From Methanospirillum purgamenti (GTDB taxonomy: Archaea > Halobacteriota > Methanomicrobia > Methanomicrobiales > Methanospirillaceae): 64,000 bases of DNA. The DNA lies in the NCBI RefSeq assembly GCF_018502485.1, contig NZ_CP075546.1. One strand, 5' to 3'. The translations under genes and the position numbers were made by a program. Below the pieces are notes generated by a model that saw nothing but the letters and a program-made list of their open reading frames with translations, was not told the origin of the DNA and made no database searches. Below, piece after piece: positions 17,754 to 27,583 of this stretch (position 1 is the first letter of the stretch; every line of letters starts with the position of its first letter).

Positions 17754-19748
17754 TTACCGGATTTTTGTTCCGGCTGGAACCAGAGTTTCTGGTTTTAAGA
17801 GTGATGCTTCGTCTCCAGCGGCGAGAATCATACCATTACTTTCGATACCAAATATTTTTGCAGGCTTCAGATTTGTACAGACTACAACATCTTTTCCAAC
17901 CAGGTCATCCGGATTATGGAACTGGGCAATCCCACTTACTATCTGTCTGACTTCATCTCCAAGTGAGACCTGCAGTTTAAGTAATTTGGACGATTTTGGT
18001 ACTGCTTCTGCTGAAAGTATAGTGGCGGTCTTTAATTCAACTTTTGCAAATTCTTCAATACTAATCTGTGGAGTCTGTGGTTTTTTCCCGGCATCGAGAG
18101 CGTCAATCCGTTCACGAAGTCGTTTATCTAATTCTGTGGTCATTTTATCATCAATTTTTGTAAACACAATTGACGGTGCAGGAAGTGGGCCAGATGTGAG
18201 TTTCTCAAGTCCTGCTTCAAATCCGGTTTTTTGGATTGGGGCATCCTGTCCTAGTTGTGCCCAGATAAGGGATGCCCGTTCAGGCATGACTGGCTCCATG
18301 AGAAGGGTAAGTGCTTTTGCCAGCTGAAGACAGTTTCTCATGACCCGTGCCATTGCGATCTGATCAGTTTTTGCAAGTTTCCAGGGCTCATTACTCTGAA
18401 TATAGGTATTTCCCCAGGCAGAGAGTGTGAGTATTGCGTCAACAGCACCTTTGAAGTCATATGATTCGACAAGGCTGGTGACATTGGCGATAGCTTCAGA
18501 TATTTTTTCAAGGATCTCCTGTTCTACTTCTCCTTCAGGGACTCCTCCGAATTGTTTCTGGGAAAGATGGAGGGACCGGTATATAAAATTACCAAGGTTA
18601 TTTACCACTTCATTGTTGATCCGTTCCTGGAAAAGCTGCCATGAGAAGTTCATCTCTTTGGTATGGCTGGTATATGAAAGAAGGTAATACCGGAGATAAT
18701 CTGCCGGAAGGTTTTGATCAAGATAATCTTCGTTTGTCCAGACTACGTATCCTCGTGATTTTGAAAATTTATGATCATCTATCTTGAGCATTCCTGAAGC
18801 AACAACAGCATATGGTGTTCCATATCCTGCACCATGGAGCATAGCAGGCCAGAAGACACAATGATGGTACGTGATATCCTGTCCGATAAAGTGTGTCACC
18901 CGAGTATTCTCTCCACACCAGCAGTCCTTCCACTCTTTCCCGGCCTTCTCTGCCCATTCTTCGGTAAATGCGATATACCCAATCGGAGCATCAACCCATA
19001 CATAAACGACCAGTTCATCATGACCTGGGAATTTTACTCCCCATTCAAGTGTCCGGGTAATACACCAGTCATGAAGATCCTCATTTACCCACCCAAGAGC
19101 ATAATTGATGGCATTATCAGTGCCTTTTAATTCACCAAGGTACTCCCTAAGCCAGTTCTGAAATCCACTCAGCCGGAAAAAGAAATGTTCCTGCTCCCGG
19201 TATTCTGCCTGGTTTCCGCATATTTTACAGGTGGGTTCGAGAATTTCACCCGGTTCCAGGTGTTTCCCACATCCCTGATCACACTCATCACCTCTGGCTG
19301 GTTTTTTACAATGAGGACATATTCCTTCCAGGTACCGGTCTGGTAAGAACTTCTGACATTTCGTACAGTATGCCTGCTGGATAACTTTTGGGTAAACATA
19401 TCCACGCTCAATAAGCCGGCTTACCAGATGTTTCGTCCGTGCATGGGTTGTTGGATCATCAGTCATCCCAAAATGGTCAAAGTTCACCTGCATTTTTTTG
19501 AACGTATCAGAGAAGTGGGTGTGATACCGTTCAGATATTTTCCTGGGGGTTGTACCTTCTTTTTCGGCGCTGACAACAATGGGAGTTCCGTGATTATCTG
19601 AGCCGCAGATAAAAACCACCTCTTCTCCCTTCCGACGCATGAACCGAACATAAAAATCTGCAGGTACATACGTCCGGAGATGGCCGAGATGGCATGGGCC
19701 GTTCGTATACGGAAGGCCACAAGTAACAAGAAGTGGGCGGCTATTCAT
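17754..19748 (-). CDS. metG: Methionyl-tRNA synthetase
   Basis: This class I synthetase charges initiator and elongator tRNA-Met. HLGH (about residues 20-23) and KFSKS are the signature motifs. Zinc-knuckle cysteines appear as CTKC...CPHC...CKIC. A C-terminal EMAPII-like tRNA-binding domain is fused (KVELKTATILSAEAV onward). The start at 19748 (MNSRPLLVTCGLPYTNG) fits the family; a TATA-like TATATTTTATAG at about 19773-19784 makes longer readings unlikely, although an ATG at 19757 remains possible. Confidence 0.94.
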   Translation of the reverse strand: MNSRPLLVTCGLPYTNGPCHLGHLRTYVPADFYVRFMRRKGEEVVFICGSDNHGTPIVVSAEKEGTTPRKISERYHTHFSDTFKKMQVNFDHFGMTDDPTTHARTKHLVSRLIERGYVYPKVIQQAYCTKCQKFLPDRYLEGICPHCKKPARGDECDQGCGKHLEPGEILEPTCKICGNQAEYREQEHFFFRLSGFQNWLREYLGELKGTDNAINYALGWVNEDLHDWCITRTLEWGVKFPGHDELVVYVWVDAPIGYIAFTEEWAEKAGKEWKDCWCGENTRVTHFIGQDITYHHCVFWPAMLHGAGYGTPYAVVASGMLKIDDHKFSKSRGYVVWTNEDYLDQNLPADYLRYYLLSYTSHTKEMNFSWQLFQERINNEVVNNLGNFIYRSLHLSQKQFGGVPEGEVEQEILEKISEAIANVTSLVESYDFKGAVDAILTLSAWGNTYIQSNEPWKLAKTDQIAMARVMRNCLQLAKALTLLMEPVMPERASLIWAQLGQDAPIQKTGFEAGLEKLTSGPLPAPSIVFTKIDDKMTTELDKRLRERIDALDAGKKPQTPQISIEEFAKVELKTATILSAEAVPKSSKLLKLQVSLGDEVRQIVSGIAQFHNPDDLVGKDVVVCTNLKPAKIFGIESNGMILAAGDEASLLKPETLVPAGTKIR

Positions 19749-19879
19749 TGGGTACATTTTTGAAGATAATTCTATAAAATATACAGAGGATACGAACCAC
19801 TGTTTTCTCATATCCTGAAGTTGCATAATCGTGTGACCGGTTCTTGCGCAGGCAGGGAACCTATGGAGTCAGAACTGGA

Positions 19880-20653
19880 ATGAAAAAAAAACTGGAATTA
19901 AAAACACAATCACTTGGATCAGAACCTGATATCCCGGATATCACCACCCTGAAGGAGTTCATCGCTTTATATCGGGGATATGAGGCAGACCTTGTTACAT
20001 TTCAGATGCTTCGTTCCTATTCAGATCAAAAATCAGCGGATATTCATACGATTGGTGTTGGCGGTGGATATATGCGGCAAAGAATGGAAGAAGGGCTGAA
20101 ATGGGATGCAGAACAAGGACCTCTCATCCACGTAGATGATCTGGTGTATGATTATTCACTGATTACCAGCAAAAGTGGGGGTATCTGGTCGGTGCATGAA
20201 AGTCCTTCAGTTCTGTCCACCTGCCCGTCTCAAGATGATGAAGATTCATTTGCCGAAATGTATCATGGCTTTCGTCAAATACTTCGCACACTACGGGATA
20301 ATCGTATTTTTAGTCATATTATTCATCTTGAAAGTCCGACACAGCTTGAATTAGAACTTCTCTCCAGTCCAAGATCCCTTTACTTTCTCCGTAATCCTAC
20401 CCTTGAAATCCTCGGTGATCTTCTTGAACACACATCTGATCTCATCCTTCCTACAGAGAAGATCTCTTTTCTTGGTGAACTCATCGATCAGTTCCAGATC
20501 CGAAGAGTAATGTTGTTAGATGCAACGGCTCCGGCTCTTTTAAGTGTGTTAGAATATGTAGATCCGGATCACCTGGTTGTTACCGGGTATTGCCAGGGAT
20601 CAGAAGAAAAGTATTGGAAAAAAGTACAGGACTCTGCAATTATTTCTGTATAG
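19880..20653 (+). CDS. Conserved hypothetical protein
   Basis: I do not recognise a family. From the MKKKLELK start the product has 257 residues and no signal peptide or membrane segment. It reads as a soluble alpha/beta protein, with glycine-rich TIGVGGGYMRQRM and acidic C-terminal patches. A longer start at 19844 is possible but adds a basic stretch with no support. It is divergent from metG, and its 3' end overlaps the convergent DHH phosphoesterase gene by 14 nt. Confidence 0.6.
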   Translation: MKKKLELKTQSLGSEPDIPDITTLKEFIALYRGYEADLVTFQMLRSYSDQKSADIHTIGVGGGYMRQRMEEGLKWDAEQGPLIHVDDLVYDYSLITSKSGGIWSVHESPSVLSTCPSQDDEDSFAEMYHGFRQILRTLRDNRIFSHIIHLESPTQLELELLSSPRSLYFLRNPTLEILGDLLEHTSDLILPTEKISFLGELIDQFQIRRVMLLDATAPALLSVLEYVDPDHLVVTGYCQGSEEKYWKKVQDSAIISV

Positions 20654-21617
20654 TATCAGCGTAATTTGCTATTTTATCAAACCAACGGTTCCTTTTCAAA
20701 AATCGGAGAAGGACTTTGTCTTTGAAGGTAAAGTTGAAAAAACCTCCGGCAGCGTTGGGATGACCACCTCCACCAAACTCTCTGGCAATTTTATGACTGA
20801 TTGGTGGGACAGATCGTATTGAAAATTTTCCTGACTGGGAGACGAGTACTTCAATGTCTGAATTCAGTTGTTTTCGAAGATATGCTGCGGTTTCACTGGG
20901 GTACCCATACATGGGGGTAACGATGGTTCGGTACTTTTTTCCAAGCATGCTGGATGCCCGCTTGGTTCGCTCCATGACCCGGTTCATCTCCCTCATGATG
21001 TCTTCATATTCACTTCGGATTTTTTTATCATCAAAAACTCCGAGCATGAGCATGTCCCTGACATGTTCCCGGTTTTCATGTCGTTGCAGAACGAGTCCAA
21101 GTACCCCTGAACGTGGGTCCTGGTGCTTCCAGAGATCATAATCGCACACTACAAGACCAATCTCCTGGGTGATAATATCATCGGGGGTCATGTCACTTGC
21201 ACAAATACCGCATGCACATCGTCCGGTATCGATGTGTAGCAGATCAACGATGCTCTTTACTAATCCGATCTCATCTTCGTGCCAACGGTGATGGTCCCGC
21301 CATTCGATTCGCCACCCTTTTTGTTTCAACTTTCGAAGGTGCTGCTCTATACCCCGGCGATAAGAGAGATCACTTATTGAAAGAGTATCTCCATTTCCTG
21401 CGACCTGTGATAGTATGTCCAGATACAGAGGGAACTTACCGACCGAACTAAAAATGGTATAGACCCCCTCATTCTTGAACCGAATTCTGTGAACAGCATC
21501 TGCGCCAACAGCGTCAAAATCGTTGTGGGTAAGATGAACTATTTTTGCTGTCCGGAGAGCGATATCTGCCTGAATTTTGGGAATATCTGGTTTCGCACTC
21601 CGTCTCCTGAAAAACAT
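20640..21617 (-). CDS. DHH/DHHA1 family phosphoesterase
   Basis: The product is a predicted metal-dependent phosphoesterase of the DHH superfamily (RecJ, NrnA, cyclic dinucleotide phosphodiesterases). Metal-binding motifs are HNDFDAVGADA (DxD) and RDHH. The C-terminal DHHA1 motif is GGGGHPNAAGG. The start at 21617 is chosen because a TATA-like element (minus CGTTTATTAAGG, 21642-21653) would start the transcript almost on this ATG; the longer reading from 21704 covers the promoter. The substrate, short RNA or a dinucleotide, is not predictable. Confidence 0.85.
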   Translation of the reverse strand: MFFRRRSAKPDIPKIQADIALRTAKIVHLTHNDFDAVGADAVHRIRFKNEGVYTIFSSVGKFPLYLDILSQVAGNGDTLSISDLSYRRGIEQHLRKLKQKGWRIEWRDHHRWHEDEIGLVKSIVDLLHIDTGRCACGICASDMTPDDIITQEIGLVVCDYDLWKHQDPRSGVLGLVLQRHENREHVRDMLMLGVFDDKKIRSEYEDIMREMNRVMERTKRASSMLGKKYRTIVTPMYGYPSETAAYLRKQLNSDIEVLVSQSGKFSIRSVPPISHKIAREFGGGGHPNAAGGFFNFTFKDKVLLRFLKRNRWFDKIANYADTIQK

Positions 21618-21747
21618 CGGGATAATGTCAGTCCTCAGATGCCTTAATAAACGTGGTATATGCCTTTCATTAATTCTTAAAATGGGGTTTGAAGTTCGAT
21701 CCAAATAGAAAGTATTAATTATCTATGGGTGTTATCTGTATAGTCGC

Positions 21748-21821
21748 GCCTCAGTAGCTCAGACTGGGAGAGCGCCAGACTGAAGATCTGGTTGTCCCCG
21801 GTTCAAATCCGGGCTGAGGCA
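21748..21821 (+). tRNA. tRNA-Phe (GAA)
   Basis: Acceptor strands GCCTCAG/CTGAGGC, D arm GCTC/GAGC, anticodon stem CCAGA/TCTGG with loop CTGAAGA, and T arm CCCGG-TTCAAAT-CCGGG all pair. The anticodon is GAA. No intron and no encoded CCA. This tRNA is the expected substrate for the TYW1 pathway encoded at 5856-6776. Confidence 0.95.
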
Positions 21822-22120
21822 TTTTGACAATTTATTTTCCAATTCTGGTTGAATTGTTTTTGGGACATCCTTCAATCTAGTTATGGTATTATCCATTATA
21901 GCAACTATACTATGAATTGGTGAAGCATCATTATGATGGATTTTAAGTTTCAAATCGATATATGACAACACTCGTTAGATGCATTTTTCGCATATAATCG
22001 GATCATCAATTAAGATGCCCCTCTTATCACAGAGTTCATTGACGGGTGAACGAGTGTCTCTACACCCTTGTGGGATGGAGGCAGATTGTTTGAGCCTTAC
22101 TCTGAACTTTCGTTCATCAA
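21822..22120. other. AT-rich gap without a convincing gene
   Basis: About 300 bases with no supported gene. On the minus strand a short open stretch (about 21978-22115) reads like protein and contains a CxxC near its end, but it has no in-frame ATG, GTG or ribosome binding site. It may be a gene remnant. The right end holds the promoter of the methyltransferase gene. Confidence 0.4.
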
Positions 22121-22130
22121 TATATATAAA
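22121..22130 (+). promoter_or_regulatory. TATA box of the methyltransferase gene
   Basis: TATATATAAA is centred about 20 nt before the GTG at 22145, so the transcript is expected to be leaderless. This supports the GTG as the real start. Confidence 0.6.
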
Positions 22131-22144
22131 TTTGGAAATTTATT

Positions 22145-22762
22145 GTGAGTAGATTTGGATCTGACCCACTCAATTTTTTCAATTCTGTGTACCAGAATTT
22201 TGCACCATGGGATATTGGTGTACCACAGCCTGCTATGGCTGCTCTTATTGAAAAATATCCACCTAAAAATCCTATATTAGATCTTGGTTGTGGTTCAGGC
22301 GACCTTGCTATTTACTTATCAAAGTTAGGGAATCAGGTAACTGGGATTGATTTTGTGGAATCTGCTATCAGGATCGCTCAGGATAAAGTTGCCACTCTTC
22401 CCCATGAGACTGCTCTAAATTTAAGGTTTCAAGTGGCTGACGCTCGAAAGCCCTCCTTACTTCAAGAAAAATTCGGAGCGGTTTTTGATTCCGGTTTTTA
22501 TCATTTATTCAATCCAGACCAATGTGAGCAATTAATTGATGAAGTTGCCTCTATCTTGAAACCACATGGTTGTTATTATTTACATGAGTTTGCAATCGAA
22601 TTTCCTATTCCGAATGTGCCCCGCCAAGTTTCTCTTGATGAATTACAAACCTGTTTTACGGTTGAAAAAGGATGGCGTATTAAAGATATTCAAATAGTTG
22701 AATTCCTGAGTAAAGTCGCTCCTCCTGTGCCAGCAATCTGTGCTTGTATTGAACGTCTTTAA
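22145..22762 (+). CDS. Class I SAM-dependent methyltransferase
   Basis: The 205-residue protein has the SAM-binding motif ILDLGCGSGDLA, followed by an acidic second strand end (VTGIDF). FGAVFDSGFYHLF is motif-IV-like and resembles thiopurine- or TehB-type methyltransferases. The substrate is unknown. The GTG start fits a leaderless transcript. The gene and its surroundings are clearly more AT-rich than the neighbours and lie next to a tRNA gene, which is compatible with acquisition by transfer, but no integrase or attachment repeat was found. Confidence 0.8.
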   Translation: MSRFGSDPLNFFNSVYQNFAPWDIGVPQPAMAALIEKYPPKNPILDLGCGSGDLAIYLSKLGNQVTGIDFVESAIRIAQDKVATLPHETALNLRFQVADARKPSLLQEKFGAVFDSGFYHLFNPDQCEQLIDEVASILKPHGCYYLHEFAIEFPIPNVPRQVSLDELQTCFTVEKGWRIKDIQIVEFLSKVAPPVPAICACIERL

Positions 22763-22964
22763 GTTAAAATTATGTCTAAAAATTATTAAAATCTCTTCCG
22801 ATTGCTGGGGTTAATTTGATTGAATAATACCGGGGATTCATTCATCGATCTCCAATTCTTTCATCATATCTTCCAAGGATTTGATATTTTCATCCATTCT
22901 GCTGTTTTTTCTGTCAAGTCCTCATCGCAATATCCAGGAGATCGTGGAAGTTCGAAAAATGGGT
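22763..22964. other. Intergenic gap with no supported gene
   Basis: Two short minus-strand stretches look coding (a Glu/Lys-rich end reading ENIKSLEDMMKELEIDE, and an overlapping frame just upstream), but neither is a complete gene. They may be a decayed C-terminus. Confidence 0.3.
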
Positions 22965-23801
22965 TTAGGTAATTACTGACTTCTCAACTGCCCGGAGAGC
23001 GAAATAGAACGTCACCAGTGCAAAGACCAGGAGGTAGACGAACGATATCAGGATCTCAGTACTGCTAAAGATGAATTCCAGCCCAAGAGCACTGAAATGA
23101 TCGCCCATTGAGAAGTATCGGAGTCCGTTTGAGAGGTGGGTCAGTGGATTTATGAGAGCAATCTCCTGCAGAATGGGGGGAAGTCCTGCCGATGGATAGA
23201 GGGCATTGGACGCAAAGAAGACCGGCATAGAGAGAACAGTCGTGACTCCCTGGTACCCTTCCGGTGATGATGTTTTAAACGCAACGTAAAGTGAGACACA
23301 GAGCACTGCTGCTGAAAAGACAGCAACAAAGAGGACCATGCCGATGAGTGAGATGAGCACTCCACCAAAGTTCTCTCCGGAGAAGAATGTGACACCCAGG
23401 ACTATCCCGAAGACGATGATGATTACCGTCTGAATCAGTGACTTTGTAACTGATGAGAGGGATATCCCGATAATCAGATCACGCCTTGGCATCGGGCTTG
23501 CCATGATCTCCCTTAAGATTCCCCAGTTCTTATCAAAGAGCACTGAGAATCCCCCGTACAGGTTTGCAAAGAGGATGGTTGCTGCAATCATCCCCGGACA
23601 CATGAAGGTCAGGTAATCATAGGAGATCATCCCTGCCGGCGTTGAACCACCACCCAGAATTCGTTCAAAATTTCCTGCCATCCCAAGACCGAAGAGTGCA
23701 AGCCAGAGGATAGGATGAAGCATTGAGGTGAAGAGTTGATCCTTGAATCTGATATACCGGCGAAAGTCCCGTTTGAATACCGCAATAAATCCTGAAACCA
23801 T
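22965..23801 (-). CDS. ABC-2 type transporter permease, DrrB-like
   Basis: The membrane subunit of an ABC-2 exporter, 278 residues with about six transmembrane helices. It keeps the family pattern of a cytoplasmic N-terminus (FKRDFRRYIRFKDQ) followed by LHPILWLALFG. It pairs with the ATPase encoded 11 nt upstream. Together with the UvrA-like gene and PadR regulator, the layout resembles daunorubicin-type resistance cassettes. The exported compound is unknown. Confidence 0.87.
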   Translation of the reverse strand: MVSGFIAVFKRDFRRYIRFKDQLFTSMLHPILWLALFGLGMAGNFERILGGGSTPAGMISYDYLTFMCPGMIAATILFANLYGGFSVLFDKNWGILREIMASPMPRRDLIIGISLSSVTKSLIQTVIIIVFGIVLGVTFFSGENFGGVLISLIGMVLFVAVFSAAVLCVSLYVAFKTSSPEGYQGVTTVLSMPVFFASNALYPSAGLPPILQEIALINPLTHLSNGLRYFSMGDHFSALGLEFIFSSTEILISFVYLLVFALVTFYFALRAVEKSVIT

Positions 23802-23812
23802 AGAGAATCACC

Positions 23813-24754
23813 TCAGTCCCGGATCTCCGTTCCGGTGTAGTGCATGAAGACATCATCCATCGTGGGTTTTTTCAGACTCACCGATCTGACCATGATTCCC
23901 TGTTCATCAGCAGCCCTTATGATAACGGGAAGCACCTGTGCCCCGTCGTTTCCGGAGCATATAAGCAGCTTCCCATCGCAGGGTTGAATCCCGCTGATTC
24001 CGGGGATTTCTTGAATCAGGGCAGATGCTGCGTTGTTATCACTGGTTTCAAGATAGATGATATCTTTTCCAAGGTCTGATTTGAGCTCATCCGGTGTTCC
24101 CCTCTTAATGATCTCTCCATGATCAATGAGGGCAATCGAATCGGAGAGGATATCTGCCTCATCCATGTAATGGGTCGTCATGAAAATAGTAGTTCCTTCC
24201 TGGTTCACCATTCTGAGATACTCCCAGGTCTTCTGTCTTGTTTGTGGATCAAGCCCGATGGTCGGTTCATCAAGGAAGAGAATCTGCGGACGTGTCATCA
24301 GACCACGGGCTATCTCAAGTCTGCGTTTCATTCCGCCGGACAGGTTATTGACCAGTACATCCGCCTTCTCCTCAAGCTCCACTAAGGCCAGAAGCTCTGA
24401 AATTCGCTGCAGTTTATTATCCCGGTCCATCCCATAGATATCCCCGTGAAAGTCAAGGGTTTCCCTGACCGTCATGTCCTTGTCAAGTGTTATCTGCTGA
24501 AATACTATCCCGATTGACTCCCTGACTTTAACACGGTCTGCCCGGAGATCATATCCTGCGACGGTAACCGTCCCTTCCTGCATCGGGAGGAGCGTGATGA
24601 GGGTGTTTATCACCGTCGTCTTCCCGGCACCGTTCGGCCCGAGAAACGAGAAGAATTCTCCCCTCTTCACCGTGAATGAGACATTTTTTACCGCCTGTAC
24701 ATCACCATACGCAAATGAAAAATTGGATACATCCAGTATGACTGAATTACTCAT
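23813..24754 (-). CDS. ABC transporter ATP-binding protein, DrrA-like
   Basis: This nucleotide-binding subunit of a drug exporter has Walker A GPNGAGKTT, signature LSGGM, Walker B ILFLDEPT and the switch histidine in MTTHYMDEA. The extra C-terminal domain (about 235-313) is typical of DrrA-type ATPases. It has 313 residues. Its ATG overlaps the end of the UvrA-like gene by 8 nt. Confidence 0.9.
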   Translation of the reverse strand: MSNSVILDVSNFSFAYGDVQAVKNVSFTVKRGEFFSFLGPNGAGKTTVINTLITLLPMQEGTVTVAGYDLRADRVKVRESIGIVFQQITLDKDMTVRETLDFHGDIYGMDRDNKLQRISELLALVELEEKADVLVNNLSGGMKRRLEIARGLMTRPQILFLDEPTIGLDPQTRQKTWEYLRMVNQEGTTIFMTTHYMDEADILSDSIALIDHGEIIKRGTPDELKSDLGKDIIYLETSDNNAASALIQEIPGISGIQPCDGKLLICSGNDGAQVLPVIIRAADEQGIMVRSVSLKKPTMDDVFMHYTGTEIRD

Positions 24755-27026
24755 GAGCCACCTTTATCCTGCAATTCTGCACCTGATTCGTGCCAAAAAT
24801 CTCGCTCAGGAACCGTCCGGTTACCGATGCTTTATTCACTATGATCTCTTCCGGAGTGCCGGTAGCGACGATCTCTCCTCCGCTGCTTCCTCCTTCCGGA
24901 CCCATATCGATGATATAGTCAGCCTGGCAGATCACATCCAGGTTATGTTCTATCACGATGACCGAATTCCCGGCATCAACAAGTCCGTGAATGATCCCAA
25001 GCAGCCGCTCGGTATCAGCCATATGAAGCCCGGTTGTGGGTTCATCCATCACGTAGATATTACCCTTCTTATGGAGCTCGGTTGCAAGTTTTAACCGCTG
25101 TGCCTCGCCACCGGAGAGCGAACTAAGTGACTGACCCAGCCTGAGATAATCAAGACCAACCAGTTTAAGGACCTCTAATTTTCTCCTGATCTCCGGTGTT
25201 TCAAAGAAATCAATTGCTTCCCCTACGGTTTCGTTCAGAATATCTGATATTGTTTTTCCCTTATAACGGAGAGCAAGCACATCAGGACGATACCGAAGCC
25301 CGTTACACTCATCACAGACCATCGCGACATCATCAAGGAAATGCATATCCATCTTAAGGATACCAAGCCCCTTGCATTTCGGGCACGCCCCTTTCGAATT
25401 GAAGCTAAAGAGGGATGGTTCGGTGCTGGTTGCCCGTGCAAACTCCTTTCTGATAAGGTCAAAGATTCCAAGGTATGTCACCGGATTTGACCGTGAACTC
25501 CGTCCGATTGCTGACTGATCAATGACGACTGCATCAGTGTGCTCCTTGCAGAATACTCCGTGAATAAGAGAACTCTTCCCACTCCCGGCAACCCCGGTCA
25601 CACAGACCAGAACCCCTTTCGGGATGGAGATCGAGACATTTTTCAGGTTGTGAAGGATTGCATTCTCGATTCTGAATTCACCTTTTGCCTGCCTTCTAAC
25701 GGATGCCATTTCAGCCCGATGGTTTAGGTAATCCGCCGTTTTGGTTCCTGACGTATGAATCCCGCTGACAGGTCCGCTATACGTAATCTGACCCCCGTGT
25801 ATTCCTGCTCCGGGTCCGATATCGACCAGGTGGTCAGAGGAGAGGATCACCTCGGGGTCATGCTCCACGACAAGGATCGTATTCTTCCGGTCCCGAAGTT
25901 CGGTTAAAATCCGGGTCAGATTCCGGATATCACGGGGATGAAGTCCGATACTTGGCTCATCAAGGATATAAACAAGGTTTACCAATGTGCAGTCAAGTTG
26001 TTTAGCAATCTTAACCCGCTGTGCCTCACCACCGGAGAGGGTTGCAACCGGGCGATGAAGGGTAAGGTATCCGACTCCGATATCTATCAGATACTGGATG
26101 ATAAGTCCCATCTTCCGGGCAATCGGTGTTGCATGGGGATGATCAAGGGTATCAAGCCAGGCGAGGAGAGCAGGCATCTCCAGGTGGATAAGGTCAGGAA
26201 TTGTTCTTCCCGCAACTATGACCGTACGTGCCTGTTCATTCAACCGTGATCCATGACAGGAGTGACAGGTTTCGTACCTGAAGAACTGGGTATATGCATC
26301 AGAATTCTCCTCCTTGTTGATATAGGTCTTTTTCAGTCTGCTCAGCACACCTTCATATTGTGCCTGGTACTTCTCCCCAAACCGCTCTCCCAGGATAGTA
26401 GTCTGGGGATGATGCATCAGGTTATACCGTTCCTTTTCGGAGAGTTCTCCCACCGGACAGTGAGGATCAAAGAGTTCTGATTTCATCAGAGATGACCAGT
26501 AATACCCGCCTTTCTTGTACTGGGGATGGAGAACGGCTCCCTCTGCAACGCTTTTTGAGAAATCAAACACCTTATTCTCATCGATGACCATCAGTTGTCC
26601 AAGACCGCTGCATTCCGGGCACATTCCTTCCGCATTGTTGAACGAGAAGAGATTCGATCCCCCGATGAACGGATCTCCACACCGGGAGTAGAGGAGACGA
26701 AGGTATGTATAGAGTTCAGTCATGGTCCCGACAGTGGACCGGAGCGTCTGACCAGGTCTTTTCTGATCTATGACGATAACTGGCGAGAGGTTCACAATCT
26801 CATCTACGTCAGGCCGGGTAATCTTTGGGAGCATGGAGCGTTCAAAAGTGCTGAACGTCTCAATAAGCTGCCGCCGTGCCTCAAGGCCGATGGTATCAAA
26901 CACAAGAGAGGATTTTCCACTTCCGGACACACCGGTAAAGACCACAATCTGGTTCTTTGGAATTGAAACCGAGACATTCTTCAGGTTATGGACTCTTACA
27001 CCGGAGAGTTCTATCGACTCACTCAT
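24747..27026 (-). CDS. UvrA-like ABC ATPase, DrrC type
   Basis: A twin-cassette ABC protein related to UvrA. Both Walker A sites (GVSGSGKSS, GVAGSGKSS), both signatures (LSGGEAQR) and zinc CxxC modules are present. It has about 759 residues against about 940 in true UvrA. The segment after the first Walker A runs straight from RLLYSRCG to the zinc module, so the UvrB-interaction domain is missing. Such short proteins (DrrC) are known from drug self-resistance loci. The start at 27026 overlaps the padR stop by 8 nt. It is unlikely to be the general excision-repair UvrA. Confidence 0.88.
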   Translation of the reverse strand: MSESIELSGVRVHNLKNVSVSIPKNQIVVFTGVSGSGKSSLVFDTIGLEARRQLIETFSTFERSMLPKITRPDVDEIVNLSPVIVIDQKRPGQTLRSTVGTMTELYTYLRLLYSRCGDPFIGGSNLFSFNNAEGMCPECSGLGQLMVIDENKVFDFSKSVAEGAVLHPQYKKGGYYWSSLMKSELFDPHCPVGELSEKERYNLMHHPQTTILGERFGEKYQAQYEGVLSRLKKTYINKEENSDAYTQFFRYETCHSCHGSRLNEQARTVIVAGRTIPDLIHLEMPALLAWLDTLDHPHATPIARKMGLIIQYLIDIGVGYLTLHRPVATLSGGEAQRVKIAKQLDCTLVNLVYILDEPSIGLHPRDIRNLTRILTELRDRKNTILVVEHDPEVILSSDHLVDIGPGAGIHGGQITYSGPVSGIHTSGTKTADYLNHRAEMASVRRQAKGEFRIENAILHNLKNVSISIPKGVLVCVTGVAGSGKSSLIHGVFCKEHTDAVVIDQSAIGRSSRSNPVTYLGIFDLIRKEFARATSTEPSLFSFNSKGACPKCKGLGILKMDMHFLDDVAMVCDECNGLRYRPDVLALRYKGKTISDILNETVGEAIDFFETPEIRRKLEVLKLVGLDYLRLGQSLSSLSGGEAQRLKLATELHKKGNIYVMDEPTTGLHMADTERLLGIIHGLVDAGNSVIVIEHNLDVICQADYIIDMGPEGGSSGGEIVATGTPEEIIVNKASVTGRFLSEIFGTNQVQNCRIKVAHE

Positions 27027-27579
27027 GTCCTTCCCCTCCTGCATGTGCATTAAATTCATCAAGGAAACTGATAACCCATTCCCGCTCAGCCTTCATCAGA
27101 AACTGCCTCCTCTTTGACAAAGCAAGGTTCCCCACCGCACATTCATGATCCTGAAGATACTGTTCCAATTCCTTGTAACAGGTGATACGCTCATCAATGG
27201 ACTTCAGGTATTTGCCAAGGACTTCGTTCACCTCTTCTGTGGTCAGAAGGTGCAGATTTGCAAGGGCGAGATCAATCTGGTGGATGCTGATCTCCAGTTC
27301 AGACATGATCTCAACGATCCTCTCTTTGAGTTCCTTTTTTCCTTTCTCGGTGATGGAGTAGATCTTCTTGACCTTGTTGGTATCGGTGACGGTCAGGTTT
27401 ACGTCAACGAGCAGTTTCTTCTCGAGTTTTTCCAGAACCTTGTAGATGGATGAGAGTGAGATCTCGGTCCAGTACCGCATGTCATGTTCCCATACGTTCT
27501 TTTCAATCTCATACGGATACATCGGTCTTTCAGAGAGAAGCCCCAGAAGGGCTGTCTCCATGTTCGAGATCGAACTCAT
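27019..27579 (-). CDS. PadR family transcriptional regulator
   Basis: The winged-helix N-terminal domain (TALLGLLSERPMYPYEIEK, SLSSIYKVLEKLEKKLLV) followed by a helical C-terminal domain identifies a PadR repressor, a family that often controls drug exporters and binds the drug. It is first in the operon padR-uvrA-like-drrA-drrB. The start at 27579 (MSSISNMETALLG) is chosen because a perfect palindrome lies just upstream and a TATA-like element places the transcript start inside it. Autoregulation is likely. Confidence 0.88.
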   Translation of the reverse strand: MSSISNMETALLGLLSERPMYPYEIEKNVWEHDMRYWTEISLSSIYKVLEKLEKKLLVDVNLTVTDTNKVKKIYSITEKGKKELKERIVEIMSELEISIHQIDLALANLHLLTTEEVNEVLGKYLKSIDERITCYKELEQYLQDHECAVGNLALSKRRQFLMKAEREWVISFLDEFNAHAGGEGHE

Positions 27580-27583
27580 ACAA

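Noticed and set aside
21759..21971. 70-codon minus-strand frame through tRNA-Phe
   Set aside because: Half of it is the complement of the tRNA gene; no promoter or start signal.
21748..22964. Genomic island integrated at tRNA-Phe
   Set aside because: The region is AT-rich, but I saw no integrase and no repeat of the tRNA 3' end downstream.
24747..27026. Housekeeping excinuclease UvrA
   Set aside because: It is short, lacks the UvrB-binding segment and is embedded in a PadR/ABC exporter operon.
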